Below, piece by piece: positions 7,204-13,902 of a stretch of 13,991 nt of DNA. The stretch lies in contig SLMC01000016.1 of assembly GCA_007133745.1 (NCBI GenBank), positions 1 to 13,991 on the forward strand, given 5' to 3'. Each line of letters begins with the position of its first letter. Position 1 is the stretch's first letter. Under the pieces are notes generated by a model. That model did no database searches. It saw nothing but the letters and a program-made list of their open reading frames with translations, and was not told where the DNA came from. The position numbers and the translations under genes were made by a program. This DNA is from Kiritimatiellia bacterium (GTDB lineage Bacteria; Verrucomicrobiota; Kiritimatiellia; UBA8416; SLMC01).

Positions 7204-7294
7204 GGGGTGCAACCCCGGGGCGGGGGAAAGGAAAAATGCTGTTCGTTATCCGGGGGCGTTGCCCCCGGCTCTGTTGCATAACCCTTTCAGGGTT
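7204..7294. repeat. Cluster of three perfect short hairpins
   Basis: GGGGT/ACCCC at 7204-7216, CCGGGGGC/GCCCCCGG at 7250-7268 and AACCCT/AGGGTT at 7280-7294, each with a three-base loop, in one stretch of the 718-base region between the sigma gene and the beta-barrel gene. The arrangement resembles composite intergenic palindromic repeats found in many copies in some PVC genomes. I see no gene in 6982-7454. Confidence 0.5.
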
Positions 7295-7418
7295 AACGTT
7301 CAATCATCTTTGCGTTCAACATCAAGGGCGAAGGCATACTGCCTGGATAAAGAGACCTTCCTCGTGAGGATGCTCTTGTCATTTCCCACGCTCGAAACGG
7401 CAGAACCTTTTCAATTCT

Positions 7419-7435
7419 CACCGGCAGAGCCGGTG
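7419..7435. repeat. Hairpin 3' of the beta-barrel gene
   Basis: CACCGGC and GCCGGTG form a perfect 7-bp stem with loop AGA, 19 bases beyond the stop of the beta-barrel gene. No T-run follows on the minus strand, so it is at best a weak terminator or an mRNA-stabilising hairpin. It resembles the CCACCGGT/ACCGGTGG hairpin at 3890-3908. Confidence 0.4.
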
Positions 7436-7454
7436 GATTAGTAGTGATTAAGGC

Positions 7455-8024
7455 CTAGAAACTGAAGCTGATCGAAACGCCGAAATCGATGCCGTCGCCA
7501 CGAAAGTCCGGCAAAGTCGTCCATTTGTCGAAAACATAGTAGGCCATCACGTCCAAGCCTGTTGCGGAGATGGGCAAATTCAATCCCAGCATGAACTGCC
7601 AATAGATGCCGGTCCACTTCGACTCGTCCTCGGCGGCCACCAGACTTTTCAGCAAGCCGACCCCGCCCCGCCAGGCTTGATCCTTCCAGATCATCGAAAT
7701 TTGCGGCGTCACGACGTAGTCTACGCCGATTTTTCCGTCCCGCTCCTGCTCGGCTTCCGACTGCCCCGTGCCGCTAACGCTGGGCGCATAGCCTACGCCC
7801 AACTGCAAAAAAGATGTCTGCTCGTGAAACTCGTAAGCCAGCCAATAGGACAAATCGCCGTTTTCATAGGGCAGCTTCGTAAACTTCTTCTGCTCCGCAT
7901 GCATGCGTATGCCGGCGGCAACACGCGGATCCGTTTCGGATCGACGCCGAGCTTGAGCCTCGACATCCGAAACACATAGTCCAAGAAAACAAGCTGTCCC
8001 GACAATCATCCATGATTTTTTCAT
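7455..8024 (-). CDS. Secreted protein, probable outer-membrane beta-barrel
   Basis: 189 aa. The N-terminus is a signal peptide (MKKSWMIVGTACFLGLCVSDVEA), with likely cleavage after the VEA at residues 21-23. The mature part alternates hydrophobic and polar residues as in beta strands (LSYWLAYEFHEQ, SFLQLGVGYAP, GIYWQFMLGLNLP, LDVMAYYVFD). It ends in GVSISFSF, with the terminal aromatic residue typical of outer-membrane barrels recognised by the BAM machinery. At this length it could form about eight strands. I recognise no specific family and the function is unknown. The ribosome binding site is weak. It diverges from ileS with a 117-base gap, so regulation is probably independent of the sigma/FecR operon. 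Confidence 0.72.
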   Translation of the reverse strand: MKKSWMIVGTACFLGLCVSDVEAQARRRSETDPRVAAGIRMHAEQKKFTKLPYENGDLSYWLAYEFHEQTSFLQLGVGYAPSVSGTGQSEAEQERDGKIGVDYVVTPQISMIWKDQAWRGGVGLLKSLVAAEDESKWTGIYWQFMLGLNLPISATGLDVMAYYVFDKWTTLPDFRGDGIDFGVSISFSF

Positions 8025-8141
8025 GCCCGCACACTACAGCAAACGCATTCGGGCACGCAACAACAAAATTCTGTTGAATTCCCGTTCCCGTTAAGATAGG
8101 TTTAAAGCCTTTTCAATATTGAACTCTAACCAAGGATCCTT

Positions 8142-11100
8142 ATGTTCGAGCCTGTCAGCAACAAACCGGATTTCGCGAAAAGCGAATGTCGCATCCTGGA
8201 ATTCTGGGAACAGGAGAATATCTTTCAGCGCTCGATGGCGCAGCGCGCCGACGCCCCGGAATTCGTCTTTTACGACGGACCGCCCTTCGCTACCGGTCTG
8301 CCGCATTACGGGCACCTGCTGGCCGGGACGATCAAGGATATCGTGCCGCGTTACCGCACCATGCGCGGAAACCGGGTCGAACGCCGGTTCGGATGGGATT
8401 GCCACGGACTGCCCGTCGAATGCGAGGTCGAACAGGACCTGGGCATTGGCGGCAAGGCGGACATCGAGAAAATGGGCGTCGATGTCTTCAACGAAAAATG
8501 CCGAAGCATCGTGCTGCGCTATACGCGCGAATGGCGCGCCACCGTCACCCGCATGGGACGCTGGGTCGATTTCGACAACGAATACAAAACCATGGACCCG
8601 TCCTACATGGAGTCCATCTGGTGGGTCTTTAAATCGCTCTGGGAAAAGGACCTGATCTATCAGGGCGAAAAAATCCTGCCCTACTGTCCCCGCTGCGCCA
8701 CGCCGCTCTCCAACTTCGAGACCAATCAGGGCTACATGGATGTCACGGACCCGGCCATTACCGTGCGCTTCGCGCTGACCGACGAGCCCAACGCCTTCAT
8801 TCTGGCCTGGACCACCACCCCGTGGACCTTGCCGTCCAACATGGCCTTGGCGGTCGGGCCGGACATCGCCTATGTCAGGGTCGTCGAAAAGGACGCCGTC
8901 TATTATCTGGCCAAGGACCGGCTTTCGGCCTATTACAAGAGCGCCGGCGCCTACGAACGCGCGGACGACCTCGTCGGACGCGATCTTGCGGGCCGCGCCT
9001 ACGAACCGCTGTTCCCGTATTTCGCAGACAAGCGGGCCGAAGGCGCGTTTCGCATCCTGGCGGCGGACTTCGTATCCACCGACGAAGGCACGGGCATCGT
9101 CCATGTCGCGCCCGGTTTCGGCGAAGACGACCACCGGCTCGGCAAAGAGCACGGTCTGCCCGCCGTCTGCCCTGTCGATGCCGAATGCCGTTTCACCGAC
9201 GCCATCCCCGACTATGCCGGGCGCGCGGTCAAGGACGCCGACGCCGACATCATGCGCCGGCTCAAGGACGAGGGCCGCCTTGTGCATCGCGCGTCGATCC
9301 TGCACCCCTACCCCCACTGCTGGCGCTGCGACGCGCCCTTGATCTACCGCGCGGTCGCCACCTGGTTCGTCAAGGTGGAAGCCATCAAGGACCGGCTCGT
9401 CGCCGCCAACCGCACCGTGAACTGGGTGCCCGACCATTTGCGCGACGGTCGCTTCGGCAAATGGCTCGAGGGCGCGCGCGACTGGGCCATCTCGCGCAAC
9501 CGCTACTGGGGAACCCCCTTGCCCGTCTGGCGCAGCGAAGACGGCGAAGAGACCGTATGCGTCGGATCGATCGCCGAACTGGAAGAACTCGGCGGAACGC
9601 GCGTGAACGACCTGCACAAGCATTTCGTCGATGCCATCGAAATCCCGTCCAGGGAAGGACGCGGCATGCTGCGGCGCATCCCCGAAGTGCTCGACTGCTG
9701 GTTCGAAAGCGGGGCCATGCCCTATGCCCAGTCCCATTACCCCTTCGAAAACAAGGAACGGTTCGAAAGCCATTTCCCGCCCGACTTCATCGCCGAAGGG
9801 CTCGACCAGACACGCGGCTGGTTCTACACGCTCATGGTTCTGGCCGTAGCGCTGTTCGACAAGCCCGCCTTCAAGAATGTTGTCGTCAACGGCCTGATCC
9901 TCGCCGAAGACGGCAAAAAAATGAGCAAGCGTCTCAAGAACTATCCGGACCCGGACACCATGATCAACACCTACGGCGCCGACGCCGTCCGCCTCTACAT
10001 GATCTATTCGCCCGTCGTCCGGGCCGAGAGCCTGCGTTTTTCGGAAAAAGGCGTTCAGAGCCTGCTGCGCCACATCTTCATTCCGCTTTGGAACGCCTAC
10101 AGCTTTTTCGTGACCTACGCCAACATCGATCAATGGACGCCGCCCCCCGACGCGGCCGCCGACTTCGAGCCGGGCCCCAACGTGCTCGACCGCTGGATGC
10201 TCAGCTCGCTGGAAACCCTGATCGCCGACGTGACCGCCGCCATGGACCGGTACGACTTGCAGCGCGCCATCCGTCCGTTCATCCAGTTCATCGAGGACCT
10301 CACCAACTGGTACATCCGCCGCAGCCGCCGCCGCTTCTGGAAATCGCAGGACGACGACGACAAACGCCAGGCCTACCGCACCCTGCACCATGTTCTGCTG
10401 CAAACAGCCAAGGTCGCCGCGCCCTTCATTCCGATGCTCAGCGAAACTCTCTACCGCAACTTGCGCTCGGAAACCATGCCCGAATCCGTGCATCTCTGCG
10501 ACTTCCCGACCGCCAACCAGCAGGCGCGCGACCCGGACCTGGAAAAGCACATGGCCGCCGTCATGACCGTCGTGCGCATGGGCCGGCAACTGCGGGCCGA
10601 TCACAACCTCAAAGTGCGCCAGCCGCTGGCCGCCATGCGCATCGTCTCCCGCGACGCCGACGCCCTCAACGGCATCGCCGCCCTGCAAGACCTGATCCAG
10701 GACGAACTCAACGTCAAAACCGTCGAGTTCAGCGACCAGGAACTGTCCCTGGCGCATTTGAAAGCCAAAGCCGATTTCCGCAAGCTGGGTCCGCGCTTCG
10801 GCCCCAAAACCGCGCGCGTAGCCAAAGCGCTGGCCGCCCTGCCCTCGGAACAGGTCGCGCGGCTGACGACCAAAGGAACCATGGATTTGGATGTGGACGG
10901 CGAAACCGCCACGCTTGCCGCCGACGATGCCATCATCGAGCGCATTCCCATCGACGGACTGGTCGTCGCATCAGAAGGCGCACTCGTGGTCGCGCTCGAA
11001 ACGGAACTGAACCCCGCCCTGATCGACGAAGGACTGGCTCGCGAATTCGTGAACAAGGTCCAAACCATGCGCAAGAATGCCGACATGAACGTCACGCAAC

Positions 11101-11273
11101 GCATTCGCGCCGTCTATGCCGGCCCCGACGACATTCGCCGGGCCGTGGAAACGCATGCCGACTACATCCGAGCCGAGACGCTCTGTCTCGACTGCCGCTT
11201 CGTGGAAACGCCCCCGCCCAACGCCGAAGCCTGGGACCTCAACGGGCGCCCCTGCCATATTGCCATTGAATAA
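8142..11273 (+). CDS. ileS: Isoleucyl-tRNA synthetase, type 2
   Basis: 1043 aa, full length for the type 2 (eukaryote-like) form; the ATG follows AAGGAT. It charges tRNA-Ile with isoleucine in the cytoplasm. Visible signatures: HYGH at 55-58 (class I HIGH box), GWDCHGLP at 84-91, the editing-domain entry WTTTPWTLPSN at 223-233 and STDEGTGIVHVAP from 312. Paired cysteines at 182/185 and 393/396 may bind zinc. KMSKR lies at 593-597 and the anticodon-binding domain contains NWYIRRSRRRFW from 722. Type 2 enzymes are known in many bacteria and are generally less sensitive to mupirocin than type 1. It stands alone, divergent from the beta-barrel gene. A long open frame on its opposite strand is a composition artefact. 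Confidence 0.97.
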   Translation: MFEPVSNKPDFAKSECRILEFWEQENIFQRSMAQRADAPEFVFYDGPPFATGLPHYGHLLAGTIKDIVPRYRTMRGNRVERRFGWDCHGLPVECEVEQDLGIGGKADIEKMGVDVFNEKCRSIVLRYTREWRATVTRMGRWVDFDNEYKTMDPSYMESIWWVFKSLWEKDLIYQGEKILPYCPRCATPLSNFETNQGYMDVTDPAITVRFALTDEPNAFILAWTTTPWTLPSNMALAVGPDIAYVRVVEKDAVYYLAKDRLSAYYKSAGAYERADDLVGRDLAGRAYEPLFPYFADKRAEGAFRILAADFVSTDEGTGIVHVAPGFGEDDHRLGKEHGLPAVCPVDAECRFTDAIPDYAGRAVKDADADIMRRLKDEGRLVHRASILHPYPHCWRCDAPLIYRAVATWFVKVEAIKDRLVAANRTVNWVPDHLRDGRFGKWLEGARDWAISRNRYWGTPLPVWRSEDGEETVCVGSIAELEELGGTRVNDLHKHFVDAIEIPSREGRGMLRRIPEVLDCWFESGAMPYAQSHYPFENKERFESHFPPDFIAEGLDQTRGWFYTLMVLAVALFDKPAFKNVVVNGLILAEDGKKMSKRLKNYPDPDTMINTYGADAVRLYMIYSPVVRAESLRFSEKGVQSLLRHIFIPLWNAYSFFVTYANIDQWTPPPDAAADFEPGPNVLDRWMLSSLETLIADVTAAMDRYDLQRAIRPFIQFIEDLTNWYIRRSRRRFWKSQDDDDKRQAYRTLHHVLLQTAKVAAPFIPMLSETLYRNLRSETMPESVHLCDFPTANQQARDPDLEKHMAAVMTVVRMGRQLRADHNLKVRQPLAAMRIVSRDADALNGIAALQDLIQDELNVKTVEFSDQELSLAHLKAKADFRKLGPRFGPKTARVAKALAALPSEQVARLTTKGTMDLDVDGETATLAADDAIIERIPIDGLVVASEGALVVALETELNPALIDEGLAREFVNKVQTMRKNADMNVTQRIRAVYAGPDDIRRAVETHADYIRAETLCLDCRFVETPPPNAEAWDLNGRPCHIAIE

Positions 11274-11296
11274 TCCTGGGGACTCATCCTGGGGAC
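11273..11296. repeat. Short tandem duplication at the ileS stop, mobile-repeat relic
   Basis: ATCCTGGGGAC occurs at 11273-11283 and 11286-11296, the first copy beginning in the last base of the ileS stop codon. The second continues as GGGGACAGACCTTAAT, a wording similar to the repeats at 12209-12219 and 13596-13647. Confidence 0.45.
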
Positions 11297-11325
11297 AGAC
11301 CTTAATCGTGCACGCTTTGTGTGGC

Positions 11326-11457
11326 TTACTTCTTTGTCCTGTCGTCATAGACAATATCGTCGTCTGTTCCGTTTTGGCCATCTGGGCCGGCAGATGACAA
11401 GATAAAAATCGGAGCGGCACAGCAGATCAATCCCGCGACTGGGGCTTTGGGTTTCAT
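11326..11457 (-). CDS. 43-aa ORF with a pseudopilin-like 'GPDG...DDDI' ending, possibly a remnant
   Basis: The ATG at 11457 follows GGAGAG, and the frame ends with TAA at 11326. The peptide has a hydrophobic stretch (APVAGLICCAAPIFILSSAG) and then GPDGQNGTDDDIVYDD. The latter is the ending seen on many type II secretion or type IV pilin-like proteins of PVC and related bacteria. Here it lacks the usual prepilin N-terminal helix, and the frame upstream is stopped about 40 bases before the ATG. It may be a decayed pilin fragment that kept a start codon, or a real small exported acidic peptide. The motif is clear; gene status is uncertain. Confidence 0.35.
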   Translation of the reverse strand: MKPKAPVAGLICCAAPIFILSSAGPDGQNGTDDDIVYDDRTKK

Positions 11458-11489
11458 GCGTCTCTCCACACAACGTCGCCGTTGAGGCG

Positions 11490-11521
11490 TTCAGTGAAGG
11501 CCGTCCGCGGCCTTGACTGAA
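11490..11521. repeat. Imperfect palindrome between ileS and mazF
   Basis: TTCAGT-G-AAGGCC and GGCCTT-G-ACTGAA pair with one mismatch around a six-base loop. The toxin gene ends at 11549 and transcribes toward it, so it may end that transcript, although no clear T-run follows. Confidence 0.4.
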
Positions 11522-11548
11522 TCGTCTGGCTTGTTCGGCGATCCTTTG

Positions 11549-11887
11549 TCAGATATTCAACACAAGACGGAGCCCGTCGTCGACTTCATTTATGACAGAC
11601 TGATCGAGCTTCGTAATTCGCTCGGTTAGGAATGATTTGTCTAGCGTCATGATCTGCGAGACGTTGGCAACAGAAGCCTTTGGCAGTCGAGCGCTGCGTT
11701 TGGACAACAAGATATTGCCGGGAGCCGCCTTCAGGGCCACGTTGGACGTGAGCGTGATGACAACAACAGTGTTGATCTTGCTCGCGTTGAACTCGTCCCC
11801 TTGGACGACAAGCACTGGGCGCCTGTACCCGGGCTCCGATCCCCGTGGTGGGCGAAGCGTCGCCCACCAGATTTCCCCGCGCTGCAT
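11549..11887 (-). CDS. mazF: MazF/PemK-family endoribonuclease toxin
   Basis: 112 aa. The ATG at 11887 shares one base with the antitoxin stop (TGATG) and has GAGGAGG upstream; the open frame before it uses only GTG and TTG. The family signature is intact: MQRGEIWWATLRPPRG at the start, RRPVLVVQGDEFN at 22-34 and VVVITLTSN at 41-49, giving the conserved Arg and Thr of the active site, then PKASVANVSQIMTLDK at 69-84. MazF toxins cleave mRNA, often at short specific sites, when the antitoxin is degraded; this enzyme's cleavage site cannot be predicted. The toxin lies downstream of and coupled to its antitoxin, as usual. Confidence 0.93.
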   Translation of the reverse strand: MQRGEIWWATLRPPRGSEPGYRRPVLVVQGDEFNASKINTVVVITLTSNVALKAAPGNILLSKRSARLPKASVANVSQIMTLDKSFLTERITKLDQSVINEVDDGLRLVLNI

Positions 11888-12123
11888 CACCAATCCTCCT
11901 CAGGCAGCGATGCGGCCTGAGCGTTCAAAACGGTCGGATCGATAGCGGATGACTCCAGGGAATAGACATCGTCCAGTTTTTCTCGAACACGGGAATGCCT
12001 ATGTTCACCTATGTACGCTTCCACCGCACGGGCATAGAGCTCGCTTCGCGACATGTGCAGCCGTTTGGCAAGGCGGTCTGCTCGAGTGAAGATGGTGTCA
12101 GGAACAGATATGGCTGTTTTCAT
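11887..12123 (-). CDS. mazE: MazE-like ribbon-helix-helix antitoxin
   Basis: 78 aa from the ATG at 12123. Residues 3-38 form a ribbon-helix-helix DNA-binding domain (TAISVPDTIFTRADRLAKRLHMSRSELYARAVEAYI). The acidic C-terminal part (KLDDVYSLESSAIDPTVLNAQAASLPEEDW) should wrap the toxin. As in this family it should neutralise MazF and repress its own operon by binding the promoter palindrome. There is no Shine-Dalgarno sequence before the start, and the predicted -10 box lies only nine bases away, so the mRNA may be leaderless. An upstream TTG in frame at 12141 lies inside the promoter and is not used here. Confidence 0.85.
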   Translation of the reverse strand: MKTAISVPDTIFTRADRLAKRLHMSRSELYARAVEAYIGEHRHSRVREKLDDVYSLESSAIDPTVLNAQAASLPEEDW

Positions 12124-12131
12124 AATGACAA

Positions 12132-12159
12132 GGTATAACAAAGGTCATACCATGGTCAA
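12132..12159 (-). promoter_or_regulatory. Predicted promoter and operator of the mazEF-like operon
   Basis: On the minus strand TTGACC (12159-12154), a 16-bp spacer and TATACC (12137-12132) resemble a housekeeping promoter. The spacer and -10 overlap a palindrome GGTAT / ATACC at 12132-12151 with a 10-base centre, a natural operator for the ribbon-helix-helix antitoxin. Transcription would begin within a few bases of the antitoxin ATG. Confidence 0.55.
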
Positions 12160-12231
12160 CCTTTTTCTTCTTCCTCTGCCAACGTCTGAGCTAAGGCGAG
12201 AATAAAAAGGGACATACCTGTTATCGTACGC

Positions 12232-12288
12232 CTGGAGTCGGCCGTCCTCGGCCGTTTTTTTCTACCGGCGGAGGACCGCCGGCTCCAG
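12232..12288. repeat. Paired palindromic repeat, copy 2
   Basis: Arms 12232-12254 and 12266-12288 (CTGGAG, CGGC, GTCCTC, GCCG pattern) are inverted with a few mismatches around an 11-base loop containing seven Ts. Each arm is itself a hairpin (CGGCCG/CGGCCG; CCGGCGG/CCGCCGG). It is the same unit as at 7080-7129. The T-run imitates a plus-strand terminator, but no plus-strand gene precedes it. Confidence 0.55.
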
Positions 12289-12361
12289 CCCAGGCTGTCC
12301 GAAAACGTCCTTAACAGAGCGCCATTCGGGTGTGTGCCCTATTCATTCTGTCGCTTCGACT

Positions 12362-12514
12362 AAGCGGTTCGACGAAGCGTATCCGACGAAGGGTGACGAT
12401 CAAGTGTGGCGATCAAGTGTACAACGAGGAGTCCGACCGCTTCCCTCCTACACTTCGTCGCTACACTTCGTCCCCACACGTAGTCGGTTACACTTAGTCC
12501 AACCGCTTCGTCGA
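12362..12514. repeat. Converging array of degenerate ~13-bp repeats
   Basis: The left half carries about four copies of a CGACGAAGTGTA-like unit on the plus strand, including CGATCAAGTGT twice with a 13-base period (12397-12407, 12410-12420). The right half carries related units on the minus strand, seen as TACACTTCGTC at 12449 and 12462 and TACACTTAGTCC at 12489. The outermost units, AAGCGGTTCGACGAAG on the left and the complement of CGACGAAGCGGTTGG on the right, close the structure. No CRISPR-like spacers are present. The remainder of 12289-12624 holds no convincing gene. Confidence 0.5.
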
Positions 12515-12624
12515 TATGATCTTCTCAACTCCAGCATCCGCTCCACCAGAATTATTGATTTATCGGACTGACCCCTTCCCTCGCTATTCATTCAATGGTC
12601 CTCATGCCGATGTTGGCCCAGCCA

Positions 12625-12789
12625 CTACTTGGTTGAGTATTCAGCCCCTGACTCTTTCACGATCCGGCCTGCGTACTTCGCTTCGAGAGCGCGATAGTGC
12701 CTGATCATCGCGTGCGTATCGTGTCCATGCTTTTCGGATATCTCGTGTCGAGTTTTCCGTATACTCTCGATTGCGGGATCCCTTTTCAT
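12625..12789 (-). CDS. 54-aa partner protein coupled to the PIN-domain gene
   Basis: The ATG at 12789 overlaps the PIN gene's stop as ATGA, and GGAGGAAGGG lies upstream. The product is a charged helical protein: MKRDPAIESIRKTRHEISEK, then HGHDTHAMIRHYRALEAKYAGRIV, ending EYSTK. Small proteins of the form M(K/R)DP-IE-IR-.R..I, followed by a helix, are often encoded directly beside PIN toxins of this type and may be their antitoxins. No DNA-binding motif is evident. The order, toxin first and small partner second, is opposite to the MazEF-like pair. Antitoxin function is inferred from position and size. Confidence 0.68.
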   Translation of the reverse strand: MKRDPAIESIRKTRHEISEKHGHDTHAMIRHYRALEAKYAGRIVKESGAEYSTK

Positions 12790-13271
12790 GACCCTTCCTC
12801 CGGTTCCCCAATGAGCTCAAGCGGCGTTGTCAGGATTGGCACGTGCAGTCCGAGAAGCGCGTTGACGTGCCGAATGTGTTCTTGCTTGTTTGCGTTGGCC
12901 AGGTGCGCGCAGTTCCATGTCAGGAGAAACTGACATCGATGGTACGATGCCAAGGCAAGATGCAGAGCATCGCCCTTCGGGTCCTTGGGCATCAGATGAT
13001 GCTGGATGTAGGTATCGACGATATCCCCGATCGCGGCGGCGATGGGCAGAACCGCCACTCGCTCAATCAGGAGCAGACACTCGTTCTTCTTCAAATGATC
13101 GCCCGCCTCAAGTTCCTCGATCACAGGGACACTTGTCACGACATCGTAGCGGGCACGGTGATTGTCCCACCAGTCCCTAGTCCACTGCCGACGGGCAATC
13201 ATATCCGGCTCCCGACGGATTTCGTGGTAGAAGCTCGGTATGCTTGTCTCAATGTAAACCCGGGGCTGCAT
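12786..13271 (-). CDS. PIN-domain (VapC-like) putative RNase toxin
   Basis: 161 aa; the ATG at 13271 follows AGGAG. PIN-domain features in order: RVYIETSIPSFY at 4-15 (the first acidic residue is Glu8), VPVIEELEAG at 48-57 (second acidic site), KGDALHLALASYHRCQFLLTWNCAHLANA at 99-127 (Asp101, and TWN where many PIN proteins have an acidic residue), and HVPILTTPLEL at the C-terminus. The 'YIETS' variant with TWNC.HLAN is a recognised VapC-like branch. Such proteins are metal-dependent RNases, often toxins. It overlaps the 54-aa gene by four bases, and no canonical VapB precedes it. Confidence 0.85.
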   Translation of the reverse strand: MQPRVYIETSIPSFYHEIRREPDMIARRQWTRDWWDNHRARYDVVTSVPVIEELEAGDHLKKNECLLLIERVAVLPIAAAIGDIVDTYIQHHLMPKDPKGDALHLALASYHRCQFLLTWNCAHLANANKQEHIRHVNALLGLHVPILTTPLELIGEPEEGS

Positions 13272-13595
13272 CGTCTTTCTCCTGCTTCAATCAACAGCGT
13301 ACTACAGGCATCATTGCCCGGCAACGCAGGTTCTGGGCCAACAGTTTCATTCTACGGAATTCGCGAAAAAGCGCACCCCTTGTTCAATGAAGTGCAGACT
13401 ACATGAATCGAGCAGGTTGTGTCAATGGACAACCGGACGCCGATCCGATGCGCGTGTTTGCGAAGCGATGCGAAAAACGGTTCCCCTTTCTCACACAATA
13501 TTCATTCGACAACTTGCCCCCAGACCTGAATTTGCGATAGGCTCGGCCTAGCCACGACGTCCTCAAGCTATACGGAGGCCAAAATACCCAAATCC

Positions 13596-13647
13596 GGGGA
13601 CTGACCCTTTTGTTCCCGGCAGGGGACTGACCCTTTTGTTCCCGGCA
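13596..13647. repeat. Exact 26-bp tandem duplication, mobile-repeat relic
   Basis: Two head-to-tail identical units (13596-13621, 13622-13647). The wording GGGGACTGACCC...GTTCCCGGC resembles the repeats at 11286-11300 and 12209-12219 and resembles sequences often found near IS200/REP-type transposase genes. No transposase is visible in this window. Confidence 0.6.
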
Positions 13648-13785
13648 CAGCTGCCCAGCATGCCGCGACGGAGTACGGCGCGAGTACGACAGAGCCACGC
13701 GGATGTGGGGAGGCATCCGCGGGCAGAACGTCATTCTCACGGTCGGCGCGTTAGCGTCGTACCGTGCAGAAACTTGTTGAACTAA

Positions 13786-13804
13786 GCCGCTACGCGGCAG
13801 TTTT
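13786..13804 (+). terminator. Weak Rho-independent terminator-like hairpin
   Basis: GCCGC, loop TAC, GCGGC, then AGTTTT. The stem is only 5 bp and no clear plus-strand gene ends just before it, so this may be coincidental. Confidence 0.25.
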
Positions 13805-13902
13805 CATTCCAAGGGCATCAAAGCCGCTATAAATACTCCTTACGCCAGGGCGACGCTGTACATGGGGTGCCGCGCCAGACCCCGGCAATAAGGAGGGTCA
13901 CG

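Larger units (their letters stand above)
13272..13902. other. Gene-poor accessory region with tandem and inverted repeats
   Basis: No convincing gene in 631 bases. Contents: an exact 26-bp tandem duplication at 13596-13621 and 13622-13647 (begins GGGGACTGACCC, contains TTTTGTTCCCGGC); a perfect 8-bp hairpin at 13698-13721 (CGCGGATG/CATCCGCG); and shorter dyads around 13675-13770. A hairpin GCCGC/GCGGC at 13786-13798 followed by AGTTTT could be a weak plus-strand terminator, and a GGGGT/ACCCC dyad lies at 13864-13883. Small open frames here look like translated repeats. Confidence 0.5.

Noticed and set aside
8091..10757. 888-codon open frame opposite ileS on the minus strand
   Set aside because: It is antisense to a full-length, motif-complete ileS, and its Val/Gly/Asp/Phe-rich peptide has no domain. 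It arises from strong third-position GC bias.
8822..11269. 815-codon plus-strand frame inside ileS
   Set aside because: Arg/Pro-rich out-of-frame reading of ileS.
12241..12261. GC hairpin plus seven Ts resembling a plus-strand terminator
   Set aside because: No plus-strand gene ends before it, and it is half of the dispersed paired palindrome.
12362..12514. Possible CRISPR array
   Set aside because: Units are about 13 bases, degenerate, in both orientations, with no uniform spacers and no cas genes.
12332..12571. 79-codon plus-strand frame
   Set aside because: It reads through the converging repeat array, has no ribosome binding site and no family.
13399..13740. 113-codon minus-strand frame
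   Set aside because: It translates straight through the 26-bp tandem repeat and hairpins, shows no domain, and looks like translated repeat DNA.
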